A DNA stretch of 6,886 nucleotides from CAIZGX01 sp039805165 (lineage in GTDB: Bacteria; Bacteroidota; Bacteroidia; Flavobacteriales_D; Sanyastnellaceae): NCBI GenBank assembly GCA_039805165.1, contig JBDLUS010000069.1, forward strand, positions 1-6,886. The letters run 5' to 3'. Positions 1 to 6,129 of this stretch are shown here, piece by piece. The position numbers and the translations under genes were made by a program. The notes below the pieces were generated by a model, which made no database searches, was not told the origin of the DNA, and saw only the letters and a list, made by a program, of their open reading frames with translations. Each line of letters begins with the position of its first letter. The first letter of the stretch is position 1.

Positions 1-383
1 ACTGGAACAAAATGAAATTCATCTTGCGAAGCATTCAATTCTTGCGTAATTCGAATGGCTGAAAATATTTTATAAATCAGATAAAGAGGTCCGCCTGCAG
101 AACAAATCTGATGTCCGGTTACCACAGTAAAACTCGAATCAGATTGAAGCGAGAGAATATTCTTTTTCACTTCATCTGAAGCGATATCGTTGGCATATTG
201 TACATTCAATTGCGCAACTAAAACGTCGCGACTCCCGTTTGAAAACGATCTGTTGCGTGCAGCTGAAATGCAATTCTCTTTCGAAAAAAAATCTGAAACA
301 AACGTTCTCACTTGTTCCGATTGATTCAATAAATCTTGAACCAAGGGGGAAACTTTAAGCGGAACTTCTTGAATAACCTTCAT
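1..383 (-). CDS. bshC: Bacillithiol biosynthesis cysteine-adding enzyme BshC (N-terminal part, cut by window edge)
   Basis: Reading from the ATG at 383 on the minus strand gives 127 open codons that run off the left edge. BshC catalyses the presumed last step of bacillithiol synthesis, adding cysteine to glucosaminyl-malate in the cytoplasm. The recognisable segment is at residues 87-110, where VVTGHQICSAGGPLYLIYKI matches the family's conserved TGHQ...GPLY-IYKI block. The fragment ends in FHFVP, just where family members continue with a conserved tryptophan/Glu-Asp-His-Asp stretch. The N-terminus (MKVIQEVPL) is also typical. Complete proteins are roughly 500-540 residues, so about three quarters is outside the window. 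The start is supported by a promoter-like TACCTTCG box ending 4 nt before the ATG. The gene follows the T9SS-protein stop after 18 nt, but nothing links the two functionally. Family assignment rests on remembered motifs, not a search. Confidence 0.88.
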   Translation of the reverse strand, partial: MKVIQEVPLKVSPLVQDLLNQSEQVRTFVSDFFSKENCISAARNRSFSNGSRDVLVAQLNVQYANDIASDEVKKNILSLQSDSSFTVVTGHQICSAGGPLYLIYKIFSAIRITQELNASQDEFHFVP

Positions 384-387
384 GTTG

Positions 388-395
388 CGAAGGTA
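388..395 (-). promoter_or_regulatory. Putative -7 promoter element (TACCTTCG) of bshC
   Basis: On the minus strand TACCTTCG lies 4 nt (CAAC) before the bshC ATG. It differs at one position from the Bacteroidota -7 consensus TAnnTTTG. I see no TTG at the expected -33 distance. If the box is active, transcription would begin at or within a few bases of the ATG, giving a leaderless or nearly leaderless mRNA. The same box with the same 4-nt spacing precedes two upstream genes, which is the main reason to believe it. Confidence 0.55.
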
Positions 396-410
396 CTGCG
401 ACTATCGCAG
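396..410 (-). other. Perfect inverted repeat spanning the stop codon of the T9SS gene
   Basis: CTGCGA-CTA-TCGCAG reads as a 6-bp perfect stem with a 3-nt loop. The loop is exactly the TAG stop codon (404-402) of the T9SS-sorted protein, and the repeat directly abuts the bshC -7 box at 388-395. No T-run follows, so it does not look like a classical intrinsic terminator. It could weakly attenuate read-through or protect an mRNA 3' end, or be chance. Confidence 0.4.
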
Positions 411-1415
411 AAGTGTTACATATCCCGTTTGTGTTCCTTCCTCCCCTAACTTTGGAATGAGGTACTTCACAACGTAATAGTACGTTCCATCTGGACACAT
501 ATTCTTTCCATTGGTTCCATCCCACATTGGATTCGGGTTGTTTTTAGATTGAAAAAGTATTTCTCCCCAACGAGAAAACACCTCGACACTGATAATATTT
601 CCAGCTTCACCAACTGGCATAAACACATCGTTCTGCCCATCGCCATTTGGTGTAAATGAATTCGGAACAAATACGTAATTCACTTTGCTTGGAGCAGGAC
701 CCTTATCAATGAGATTCTCATCTGGAACATTATCACCGTCTATTTCAATACATGAAAAATTATCTACGAAATAATAGCCCACTTCAGGATTTCCAGACCC
801 TTCAACAATAATCTCTCGATCGGAATCGGAACCAAAAACACCAAACGTAATAAACTTCTCATCGTCGATCAAGGGCACATATTCGAAACTGATTTTCTTC
901 CAAGTTTCTGAATAGAAAACAGAATCAATTGCAAATTGCGGGTCGAAATACAAAGGGTCATTCCCCGTTTGAATCGGCGCAAATGCTGAAATGTATACTC
1001 CTATACGATCTATTGCTAAACCAGCATTGCTCGATGGGGTTAATCTTCCATTCGATAGATAAAAAGAAAACTTGTATCTCTTTCCACGGACTAATGGACT
1101 TTGAAGCTGGCATTGGAGATATGTTCTTTTGTTCGTAAACTTTCTTCCACACAATTGTATTCCAACAAGCGCATTACCGTTTTGCGCATTTAATATAGCA
1201 AAGGGAGTCTCGGGTAAATCACATGAGGCACTAGCGCCTACTTTAAAATAATCAGGACCGGCCACATCACTTCCAGCATTGGTCCATCCAATTATCTTAT
1301 TCCACTCCCCAAGCAGTTGAGGCATAGCGGTGTTTTGCTCGAAACTCGGATTTGGAAATTGTGCGTGCGAAGTAAGCGACGCAACCAAAAGAACAAGTAA
1401 TAAGTGATATCGCAT
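402..1415 (-). CDS. Secreted protein with T9SS type-B (gliding motility-associated, CHU_C) C-terminal sorting domain
   Basis: The 337-residue product starts with a clean Sec signal peptide (MRYHLLLVLLVASLTSHA, cleavage before QFPNPSFE). Residues 19 to about 240 resemble a beta-rich, carbohydrate-binding-like module: the mature end has the NPSFE start common in jelly-roll domains, several cysteines follow, and I recognise no catalytic motif. Residues about 246-337 are a type-B sorting domain, with VFVPNSFTPNGDGQNDVF, then VFSRWGEILF, WDGTNGK, PDGTYYYVVKY and terminal GYVTLLR. This predicts export by the type IX system and surface attachment or release. In-frame starts exist at 1454 (overlapping the upstream gene by 11 nt) and 1442. 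I chose the ATG at 1415 because a TATATTCG box ends 4 nt before it and the signal peptide then begins directly; the upstream codons reading YIR are the promoter box itself. The substrate or binding partner is unknown. Confidence 0.85.
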   Translation of the reverse strand: MRYHLLLVLLVASLTSHAQFPNPSFEQNTAMPQLLGEWNKIIGWTNAGSDVAGPDYFKVGASASCDLPETPFAILNAQNGNALVGIQLCGRKFTNKRTYLQCQLQSPLVRGKRYKFSFYLSNGRLTPSSNAGLAIDRIGVYISAFAPIQTGNDPLYFDPQFAIDSVFYSETWKKISFEYVPLIDDEKFITFGVFGSDSDREIIVEGSGNPEVGYYFVDNFSCIEIDGDNVPDENLIDKGPAPSKVNYVFVPNSFTPNGDGQNDVFMPVGEAGNIISVEVFSRWGEILFQSKNNPNPMWDGTNGKNMCPDGTYYYVVKYLIPKLGEEGTQTGYVTLLR

Positions 1416-1419
1416 ACTA

Positions 1420-1427
1420 CGAATATA
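1420..1427 (-). promoter_or_regulatory. Putative -7 promoter element (TATATTCG) of the T9SS-protein gene
   Basis: TATATTCG on the minus strand is followed by TAGT and then the ATG at 1415, the same 4-nt spacing as at bshC and the barrel gene. It lies 16 nt beyond the upstream gene's stop. It matches TAnnTTTG except for C at the seventh position. No TTG at the -33 distance is evident. It decides the start choice for the downstream gene. Confidence 0.5.
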
Positions 1428-1443
1428 AGTCAAAGCTTTCATT

Positions 1444-2376
1444 TTATTTGCCATCGTTCATTAATACTCGAATTCCCAAAAAAACATTGCTGTATTGTGT
1501 GAAATAATTCGCTTCATTACTATCAGCCGAATTTATTGGCGGAAAACTCCAATTCGCTTGAACAAAGGCGTTCAATCTTTTAGTCAATTGAAACTCTGAT
1601 CCAGCTCCAACAAGAACTCCGAAACTTTGAAAACGCTGATCAACTAAATTCAAAGATTGAAAATCACCCGAAGCTCTGATAAAGAGCATTTGGCCTGCCT
1701 CTGACGAATTATTTTTCAGGGTAAACGAACGATAGACCGGCGAAATTTCACCGTAGGCTTTCCATTTCGATTTCGCGGTGAATTCATTCACATAAAATCG
1801 AAATTTCAATGGAATTTGAATAGACGAAAGATTAAATGCGTTTGTGAATGTGTTCACAGCAGCCGTATCCAACTCAAAAACTTGAGGCTGCACTTCTGTT
1901 TCAAAAACATGCTGAATTTGATCTTCGTCTAGATAAAAGGAAACGGATGTGTTTGATGTATTAATAACAGCGGTTGATTCAGACACTCCGCCTCCGAAAA
2001 TGTTTATGGAAGTTCCAATCTCAATGTTCCGATGAACTCGTAAATAACCACCTAAGGAAAATCCGGAATGATAAAACGTCCTATTTGAAATGCCCGAAAA
2101 TTCGTTTACACTAACAAGTTCTTGGTTGTTGAAATTCGAAATGGAGAAGTCGGTCATTTGATTTCCATAAGCAGCATCTACGCCCCAAATGATAGGTTTC
2201 TTTTTTTCTCTAAAATCGTTTTGCCTTGCACGATAGATCGAGTCGGTAACAGGAGCGTGCTCTTCTTCCACATAAATCGTTTCTCCATCAATAATAAGCG
2301 TGTCTGAAACGACAAAAGCCCAAGACTCTTGGGCTAAAATCACAAACAAACCTATTAACCAAAAATATCGCTTCAT
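1444..2376 (-). CDS. Outer-membrane beta-barrel protein downstream of a sigma/anti-sigma pair
   Basis: The 310-residue product begins with a signal peptide (MKRYFWLIGLFVILAQESWA, cleavage before FVVSD). Next come about 40 charged residues (21-61, including YVEEEH and FREKKKP), probably a periplasmic extension. From residue 62 to near 306 alternating polar/aromatic strands with glycines (WGVDAAYG, SGFSLGGYLRV, GVLVGAGSEF) resemble a small Bacteroidota outer-membrane barrel of the PorT/OMP_b-brl kind. The last strand, YSNVFLGIRVL, ends four or five residues before the C-terminus. An in-frame GTG at 2397 would overlap the anti-sigma stop (GTGA). I prefer the ATG at 2376 because a TACATTCG box ends 4 nt before it and the signal peptide then starts cleanly. 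Position after the anti-sigma gene suggests a sensory or target role; transport or structural roles are equally open. No enzymatic motif is visible. Confidence 0.75.
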   Translation of the reverse strand: MKRYFWLIGLFVILAQESWAFVVSDTLIIDGETIYVEEEHAPVTDSIYRARQNDFREKKKPIIWGVDAAYGNQMTDFSISNFNNQELVSVNEFSGISNRTFYHSGFSLGGYLRVHRNIEIGTSINIFGGGVSESTAVINTSNTSVSFYLDEDQIQHVFETEVQPQVFELDTAAVNTFTNAFNLSSIQIPLKFRFYVNEFTAKSKWKAYGEISPVYRSFTLKNNSSEAGQMLFIRASGDFQSLNLVDQRFQSFGVLVGAGSEFQLTKRLNAFVQANWSFPPINSADSNEANYFTQYSNVFLGIRVLMNDGK

Positions 2377-2380
2377 GCCG

Positions 2381-2388
2381 CGAATGTA
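2381..2388 (-). promoter_or_regulatory. Putative -7 promoter element (TACATTCG) of the barrel-protein gene
   Basis: TACATTCG on the minus strand is followed by CGGC and the ATG at 2376, again 4 nt apart. It sits in the 17-nt gap after the anti-sigma stop codon (2394-2396). A TTGACA lies upstream inside the anti-sigma gene, but TTG to box is 26 nt, longer than the roughly 19-21 nt usual for a -33/-7 pair, so I do not claim it as the partner. Confidence 0.55.
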
Positions 2389-2393
2389 AGAAA

Positions 2394-2951
2394 TCACTTT
2401 CCGGTAAGTCTTGTCAATTTGAGCGATCTACCTTTCGCTTTAACAACCTCTTTCTTCGGATAGGGAACTTGAATTTCCTCTGGCATTTTCTGAACTTCAA
2501 CAGTTTCTGCTACATCCACAATAGCAGGCTCAACAATTGTGGTGGTTTGGCAATTCTCGACTACCAATGTCGAAACGCTTGTTTGATCTTGAACAATCTT
2601 TGATCGTCTGGTGGTTTTTATCGGCTGAGATTCCTTTTCACTTACCGCATTTATAATCGTAGTGCTATTCTCTTCTGCATGAACAGCAGCAGCAGGGTTT
2701 GCTTTTACTTCAGTTGCTAATGGGGTTGAAACCTGCGCTACAACGTTGTTCTCGGCACGATTCGAAAAGACCAAAGTCAACACACCAGCACTCGCTAATG
2801 CCAAAACATACACATTCATCGTGTACCAAGAAAACGCCCAAAACGACTTCTTCTTCGACAACGCTGCTTGAATGCGCTCCTCCATCCCAACAGGAGCCTC
2901 AGGAGCGAAATTCTTTAGATCGCCTGCGATCTTATTCATTAAATTTTCCAT
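2394..2951 (-). CDS. Probable single-pass membrane anti-sigma factor with extended periplasmic tail
   Basis: The 185-residue product has a short cytoplasmic part (residues 1-41) containing LKNFAPEAPVGMEERIQAAL. This resembles the acidic/proline 'F-x-x-x-x-P...I-x-x-x-L' segment at the start of many Bacteroidota proteins encoded next to ECF sigma genes. KKK at 33-35 precedes one hydrophobic helix (about 43-63), implying N-in/C-out. Residues 64-185 form a low-complexity periplasmic tail rich in Val, Thr, Glu and Ala, with one cysteine (134) and a basic end (PKKEVVKAKGRSLKLTRLTGK region). The gene starts 4 nt after the sigma-factor stop, so the two are almost certainly co-transcribed and translated together. 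Sequestration of the sigma factor at the inner membrane is inferred from position and topology. There is no recognisable zinc-finger (HxxxCxxC) or FecR domain. The in-frame ATG at 2939 is an alternative start. Confidence 0.65.
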   Translation of the reverse strand: MENLMNKIAGDLKNFAPEAPVGMEERIQAALSKKKSFWAFSWYTMNVYVLALASAGVLTLVFSNRAENNVVAQVSTPLATEVKANPAAAVHAEENSTTIINAVSEKESQPIKTTRRSKIVQDQTSVSTLVVENCQTTTIVEPAIVDVAETVEVQKMPEEIQVPYPKKEVVKAKGRSLKLTRLTGK

Positions 2952-2955
2952 ACGC

Positions 2956-3510
2956 TTATACTTCTAATGCTATTTTTCGCGCGCTTAGTTCCAGCAACGC
3001 TTTTTGTAAATGTCCTTTCGCCCTTGAGAATTGGGATTTTGATGTATTCACATCTATTTCCAACATCTCGGCAATTTCTTTGTGCTTGTATCCTTCAACC
3101 GCATACAGGTTAAAAACAGTGCGATATCCATCTGGAAGTGCTTGAACACAAATCATGAGTTCTTCCATGGTGTAATCCACATCATGATGTTCTACCAAAC
3201 TTGTCGCATATTCAGAACGATCATCGATTTCATCTTCAAGCCTACCCTTTAGATTTTTTCTGTAACTCGTAATTGCTGTGTTAACAGCTATTCGTCTTAC
3301 CCAACCCTCAAAACTTCCCGCAGATTGATAATCTTTCAGGTGATTGTAAATCTTTACAAATACCTCCTGCATTGAATCTTCCGCCTCCATCTTATTCTTA
3401 GCGTAACGCAGGCATATACCGTAAACCAATGAAGAAAACTTCTTGTACAACAAGTGCTGCGACGATTTATCGCCGCGAATGCATCCTTGTATGAGATTCT
3501 TTTCTTCCAT
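2956..3510 (-). CDS. ECF-type RNA polymerase sigma factor (sigma-70 family, group 4)
   Basis: The 184-residue product has the usual two-domain ECF layout. Residues about 21-85 are sigma region 2: YKKFSSLVYGICLRYAKNKM, then AEDSMQEVFVKIYNHL for core-polymerase binding, and GSFEGWVRRIAVNTAITSYRK for -10 recognition. Residues 86-118 form an acidic linker. Residues about 119-172 are region 4: ALPDGYRTVFNLYAVEGYKHKEIAEML followed by the recognition helix around NTSKSQFSRAKGHL. Length is normal, and no extra C-terminal domain is present. It directs RNA polymerase to a regulon not visible here. Its activity is probably held by the membrane protein encoded 4 nt downstream. The upstream gap to the DUF5916 gene is 58 nt. 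Unlike most neighbours it has no TAnnTTCG box next to its ATG, so it may be read from further upstream or from a different, possibly autoregulated, promoter. Confidence 0.93.
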   Translation of the reverse strand: MEEKNLIQGCIRGDKSSQHLLYKKFSSLVYGICLRYAKNKMEAEDSMQEVFVKIYNHLKDYQSAGSFEGWVRRIAVNTAITSYRKNLKGRLEDEIDDRSEYATSLVEHHDVDYTMEELMICVQALPDGYRTVFNLYAVEGYKHKEIAEMLEIDVNTSKSQFSRAKGHLQKALLELSARKIALEV

Positions 3511-3530
3511 TCTTATAGCATAGACAATAG

Positions 3531-3544
3531 CCCTTGCAAAAGGG
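3531..3544 (-). other. Small inverted repeat in the sigma-factor leader
   Basis: CCCTT-GCAA-AAGGG is a 5-bp perfect stem with a 4-nt loop. It lies 20 nt before the sigma-factor ATG, in the 58-nt gap (3511-3568) after the DUF5916 gene. No T-run follows on the minus strand, so termination is unlikely. It could be a leader hairpin or an operator half-site pair. A weak TAACTTTA box (minus strand, 3554-3561) sits just upstream and could be a -7 element. Both are tentative. Confidence 0.3.
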
Positions 3545-3568
3545 TTGCACCACTAAAGTTAAAAGATT

Positions 3569-6040
3569 TTATTGGTATTTGTATACCCCTTCCCCTTTGT
3601 TTTTGGAAAGCATTCGATAATCGAGGAAGTATATCATACGAAGGGAGACTGAATTGTTGAAAGGCAGCTCTGTAGTGGATCTAAAATCTGAAATTAGGTT
3701 CGCTGCAATCTGATTATCTTCATTAACAATAGCATACTTCCACGCGAATATCACCTCACTTCCAGGACGGAAAATCCATTTATAAAACAAATCAACAGTC
3801 AACGAATTAAAATCTCGATTTGCAAGTGAGTAATCATTCGCCTCTGAATTGAATCCCGTGTAATTCGAAGCACCTAACGACCCATCGTCGTTCAAGCCGA
3901 AGAATTCGTGGTAGCGTGAATACCCCCAATAATGACGGAATCTCACGTTCATACTATTTACTGGGTTAAATGCAAAAGCTACAGTCAATACGTTGGTATG
4001 GGATATAGCATCGCGTCTACCGAACACTGGCCCGTTCTCGTCAAACGTGGCAAATCCCAAATCATTAAAGTGCTGCTGCTTGCTATACACATAAGTGAAC
4101 ATCCACTTGTCGTTCAAACGGAAACGCGGAGAGACACGCCAATTGAATACATATCTACCGTCGTTTTCGTAAACTCCATATCCTGTTCCAGCATCAATCG
4201 CCAATCTCTTTCGATAATCTGAACTTAAATAGATTCCGCCTCTGAAGTATTTGTAGGTTTGGAATTTCATTCCATCTACACGCGGTTCAAAATAATCGAA
4301 ACCTCTCGTTGGGTTTGAATCGTAATTAAGATTGATGTAAAGAAACCTATTTGTAATTACCGTGAATTCACCATCGATATAATTCGAAGTAAATGCCTTC
4401 GGAAAGTATAGATTCGAACGAGAAAAGGTGAAATTCGTCCAAGCCTTATTCAACTTCCAAAAAGGCTTGTAGATATTGTAACCAATGGTACCGGAATTCA
4501 CTTGCTCATTGTTCGCTTGTAAAAAGCCTAAATCATTCGGATCGTAGGTATCTGTTTCGGTGTAGTGTGACAATTGGAATGTGAAATTTCCACTCACCTT
4601 AGAAAACCTAACTTCCCCCATGCCCCCTCTTTTGTCATCGGGAATATTATCGAACAGATCTAACCCATTCTTCATCGAATATGCTCCATGCAAATGCAGT
4701 TCATATGTGTTTTTCTTATTTCGAAAAGTACCTTCCACTGCGCTCACATTGGCGTCGTAGGCCTTTCCCGATCGAGTTAAATTCGTATTGGTGAATGATA
4801 CATACGAATTGTTTCGAAGATTCTGATCTACCACAAACACGTTGGAATTCGTTATTGGATTTGTAAGTTCTGTCCTAATTCTTCCCGTAACCGTATCGCG
4901 GAACTCGGCATAACTCTCAGTGGTCAAACTATTCAAAAAGCCAATAGCCAAACCCTTTGAATTGCGTCCACCTATTTTAGTGCTGTTAATCACCCTTTGT
5001 TGCGACGGATTGGAAATTAAAATTTCGTTCTCCCTCAAATTTGAACTTGCTCCGTAATATGCAAAAGGGGTATCACCTATTCTTCGGGAATAAAATATTT
5101 CTCCGCGCTGATAGAGCTCTAATCCTTCATTAAAAAATGGTCGGTTGTCTTGAAATTGTATTTCGTAAGGTGTTAAATTCAATATCAACTGATCGCTTAT
5201 TGTTTGTCCGAAGTCTGGAATAAGCGTGGCATCTAGCGTATATGCCTCATTGAGGCCAATCTTCAAATCCATTCCGGCATTGTAGGCAAATTCATTACTT
5301 CCAGCCTGTTCTTTCTGACTGTATGTTGAAATGTAAGGGTAGAAGAAAATACGTTTTGGTGGAACGATTCCAGCAATGCCCTTCAAATGTCCCATTTGAG
5401 CGAGGAAACCAGGACCGGCTGGATCTACAAAACTCCAATTGGCCTGAATCCGTGTTCTTCGTATTTCACGAACAAAATTCACGTGCCAATGCTGTTCCGG
5501 AAGATTCGGGAATCTCAATGCAGCGTAAGGAATCTTGAACTCCGCTATCCATCCGTCCTTTACAATTTTTGTTTTACAATCCCACACTGCATTCCACGAT
5601 GCATCTTCTCCGTTATTTGACTGCCTCGCATCGTACTGCTCACCTCTCGGCGATACCGCGAACATATATCCAGTTACACCGTCCTTGTAGCAATTCAAAG
5701 CAACACCAACATAATCTGAATTTCCGTCGCCATCTCTTCCTGTAAGTTGCTGGAGGATACTATCAGGGGCAGGATCAAATGCATAAATCCCAACATATAG
5801 AGCTTCGTTGGTATAGACTACTCGAATCTCTGTGTTGTGGGTTTGCAAGCGTCCAGGATAAGGTTGAATTCCCCATAACTGATCAGTTACTGGAGCTTTA
5901 CTCCAAGCCTCGTCAGTTAGCAACCCATCAAGCACCGGCGCCTTCTCCGCTCTAACAGCATAAGTCGTGCGGTTCGACAATTGACCCAAAGCCAAAATAG
6001 CAAAGTGAAAAACCACAAAGAGCGCTATAGATTTTTTCAT
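3569..6040 (-). CDS. DUF5916 outer-membrane protein with N-terminal CBM9-like domain
   Basis: The 823-residue product has a signal peptide (MKKSIALFVVFHFAILALG, cleavage before Q20). Residues about 25-215 match the carbohydrate-binding family 9-like domain of this family: PVLDGLLTDEAWSKAP (35-50), EIRVVYTNEALYVGIYAFDP (71-90), a GDGNSDYVGVAL stretch and GYMFAVSPRG. From about 230 to the end is the DUF5916 region, predicted as an outer-membrane barrel, with the signature DFGQTISD and then NRPFFNEG...FYSRRIG, followed by many aromatic, alternating strands. The length is normal for the family. Function is not established: members are usually called hypothetical, sometimes proposed as outer-membrane hydrolases or carbohydrate binders, and I see no proven catalytic set. 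The ATG at 6040 is supported by a TAATTTCG box 7 nt upstream and the immediate signal peptide. It is divergent from a TonB receptor gene and 58 nt before the sigma factor gene. Confidence 0.88.
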   Translation of the reverse strand: MKKSIALFVVFHFAILALGQLSNRTTYAVRAEKAPVLDGLLTDEAWSKAPVTDQLWGIQPYPGRLQTHNTEIRVVYTNEALYVGIYAFDPAPDSILQQLTGRDGDGNSDYVGVALNCYKDGVTGYMFAVSPRGEQYDARQSNNGEDASWNAVWDCKTKIVKDGWIAEFKIPYAALRFPNLPEQHWHVNFVREIRRTRIQANWSFVDPAGPGFLAQMGHLKGIAGIVPPKRIFFYPYISTYSQKEQAGSNEFAYNAGMDLKIGLNEAYTLDATLIPDFGQTISDQLILNLTPYEIQFQDNRPFFNEGLELYQRGEIFYSRRIGDTPFAYYGASSNLRENEILISNPSQQRVINSTKIGGRNSKGLAIGFLNSLTTESYAEFRDTVTGRIRTELTNPITNSNVFVVDQNLRNNSYVSFTNTNLTRSGKAYDANVSAVEGTFRNKKNTYELHLHGAYSMKNGLDLFDNIPDDKRGGMGEVRFSKVSGNFTFQLSHYTETDTYDPNDLGFLQANNEQVNSGTIGYNIYKPFWKLNKAWTNFTFSRSNLYFPKAFTSNYIDGEFTVITNRFLYINLNYDSNPTRGFDYFEPRVDGMKFQTYKYFRGGIYLSSDYRKRLAIDAGTGYGVYENDGRYVFNWRVSPRFRLNDKWMFTYVYSKQQHFNDLGFATFDENGPVFGRRDAISHTNVLTVAFAFNPVNSMNVRFRHYWGYSRYHEFFGLNDDGSLGASNYTGFNSEANDYSLANRDFNSLTVDLFYKWIFRPGSEVIFAWKYAIVNEDNQIAANLISDFRSTTELPFNNSVSLRMIYFLDYRMLSKNKGEGVYKYQ

Positions 6041-6047
6041 TCGTCCG

Positions 6048-6055
6048 CGAAATTA
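6048..6055 (-). promoter_or_regulatory. Putative -7 promoter element (TAATTTCG) of the DUF5916 gene
   Basis: TAATTTCG on the minus strand ends 7 nt before the ATG at 6040, in the 89-bp divergent region. It fits the TAnnTTTG-like pattern seen before other genes here. A short A-tract (plus strand 6073-6079, T-rich on this strand) lies about 18 bp upstream and could act like an UP element. No well-placed -33 TTG was found. Confidence 0.5.
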
Positions 6056-6105
6056 CGATGTAGAACAAATCGAAAAAAATAATGTTTCCTCTACTAGTAT
6101 CGAAT

Positions 6106-6113
6106 TAACTTCG
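6106..6113 (+). promoter_or_regulatory. Putative -7 promoter element (TAACTTCG) of the TonB-dependent receptor gene
   Basis: TAACTTCG on the plus strand ends 16 nt before the receptor ATG at 6130, leaving room for a short leader. It is part of a small dyad, CGAA (6101-6104) with TTCG (6110-6113), and is followed by an 8-bp palindrome GAAATTTC (6119-6126). No TTG at -33 is clear. Together with the minus-strand box at 6048-6055 it suggests two back-to-back promoters about 50 bp apart. Confidence 0.45.
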
Positions 6114-6129
6114 CATTCGAAATTTCAAT

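Noticed and set aside
467..670. Minus-strand frame of 67 codons inside the T9SS gene
   Set aside because: It overlaps the conserved type-B sorting domain in another frame and is a shadow.
929..1152. Short frames on both strands inside the T9SS gene (929-1138 plus, 958-1152 minus)
   Set aside because: Both sit within the signal-peptide/sorting-domain gene and have no independent support.
2699..3145. Plus-strand open frame of 148 codons across the sigma/anti-sigma junction
   Set aside because: It lies antisense to two genes with strong family or topology support, and its translation is low-complexity Ser/Thr/Pro without a recognisable domain.
3531..3544. Rho-independent terminator after the DUF5916 gene
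   Set aside because: The 5-bp stem is short and no T-run follows on the transcribed strand.
3932..4222. Plus-strand open frame of 96 codons inside the DUF5916 gene
   Set aside because: It is antisense to a well-supported barrel-coding region and shows no domain or start signal.
5323..5620. Overlapping plus-strand frames of 71 and 77 codons
   Set aside because: They are antisense to the CBM9-like part of the DUF5916 gene, which has clear family motifs.
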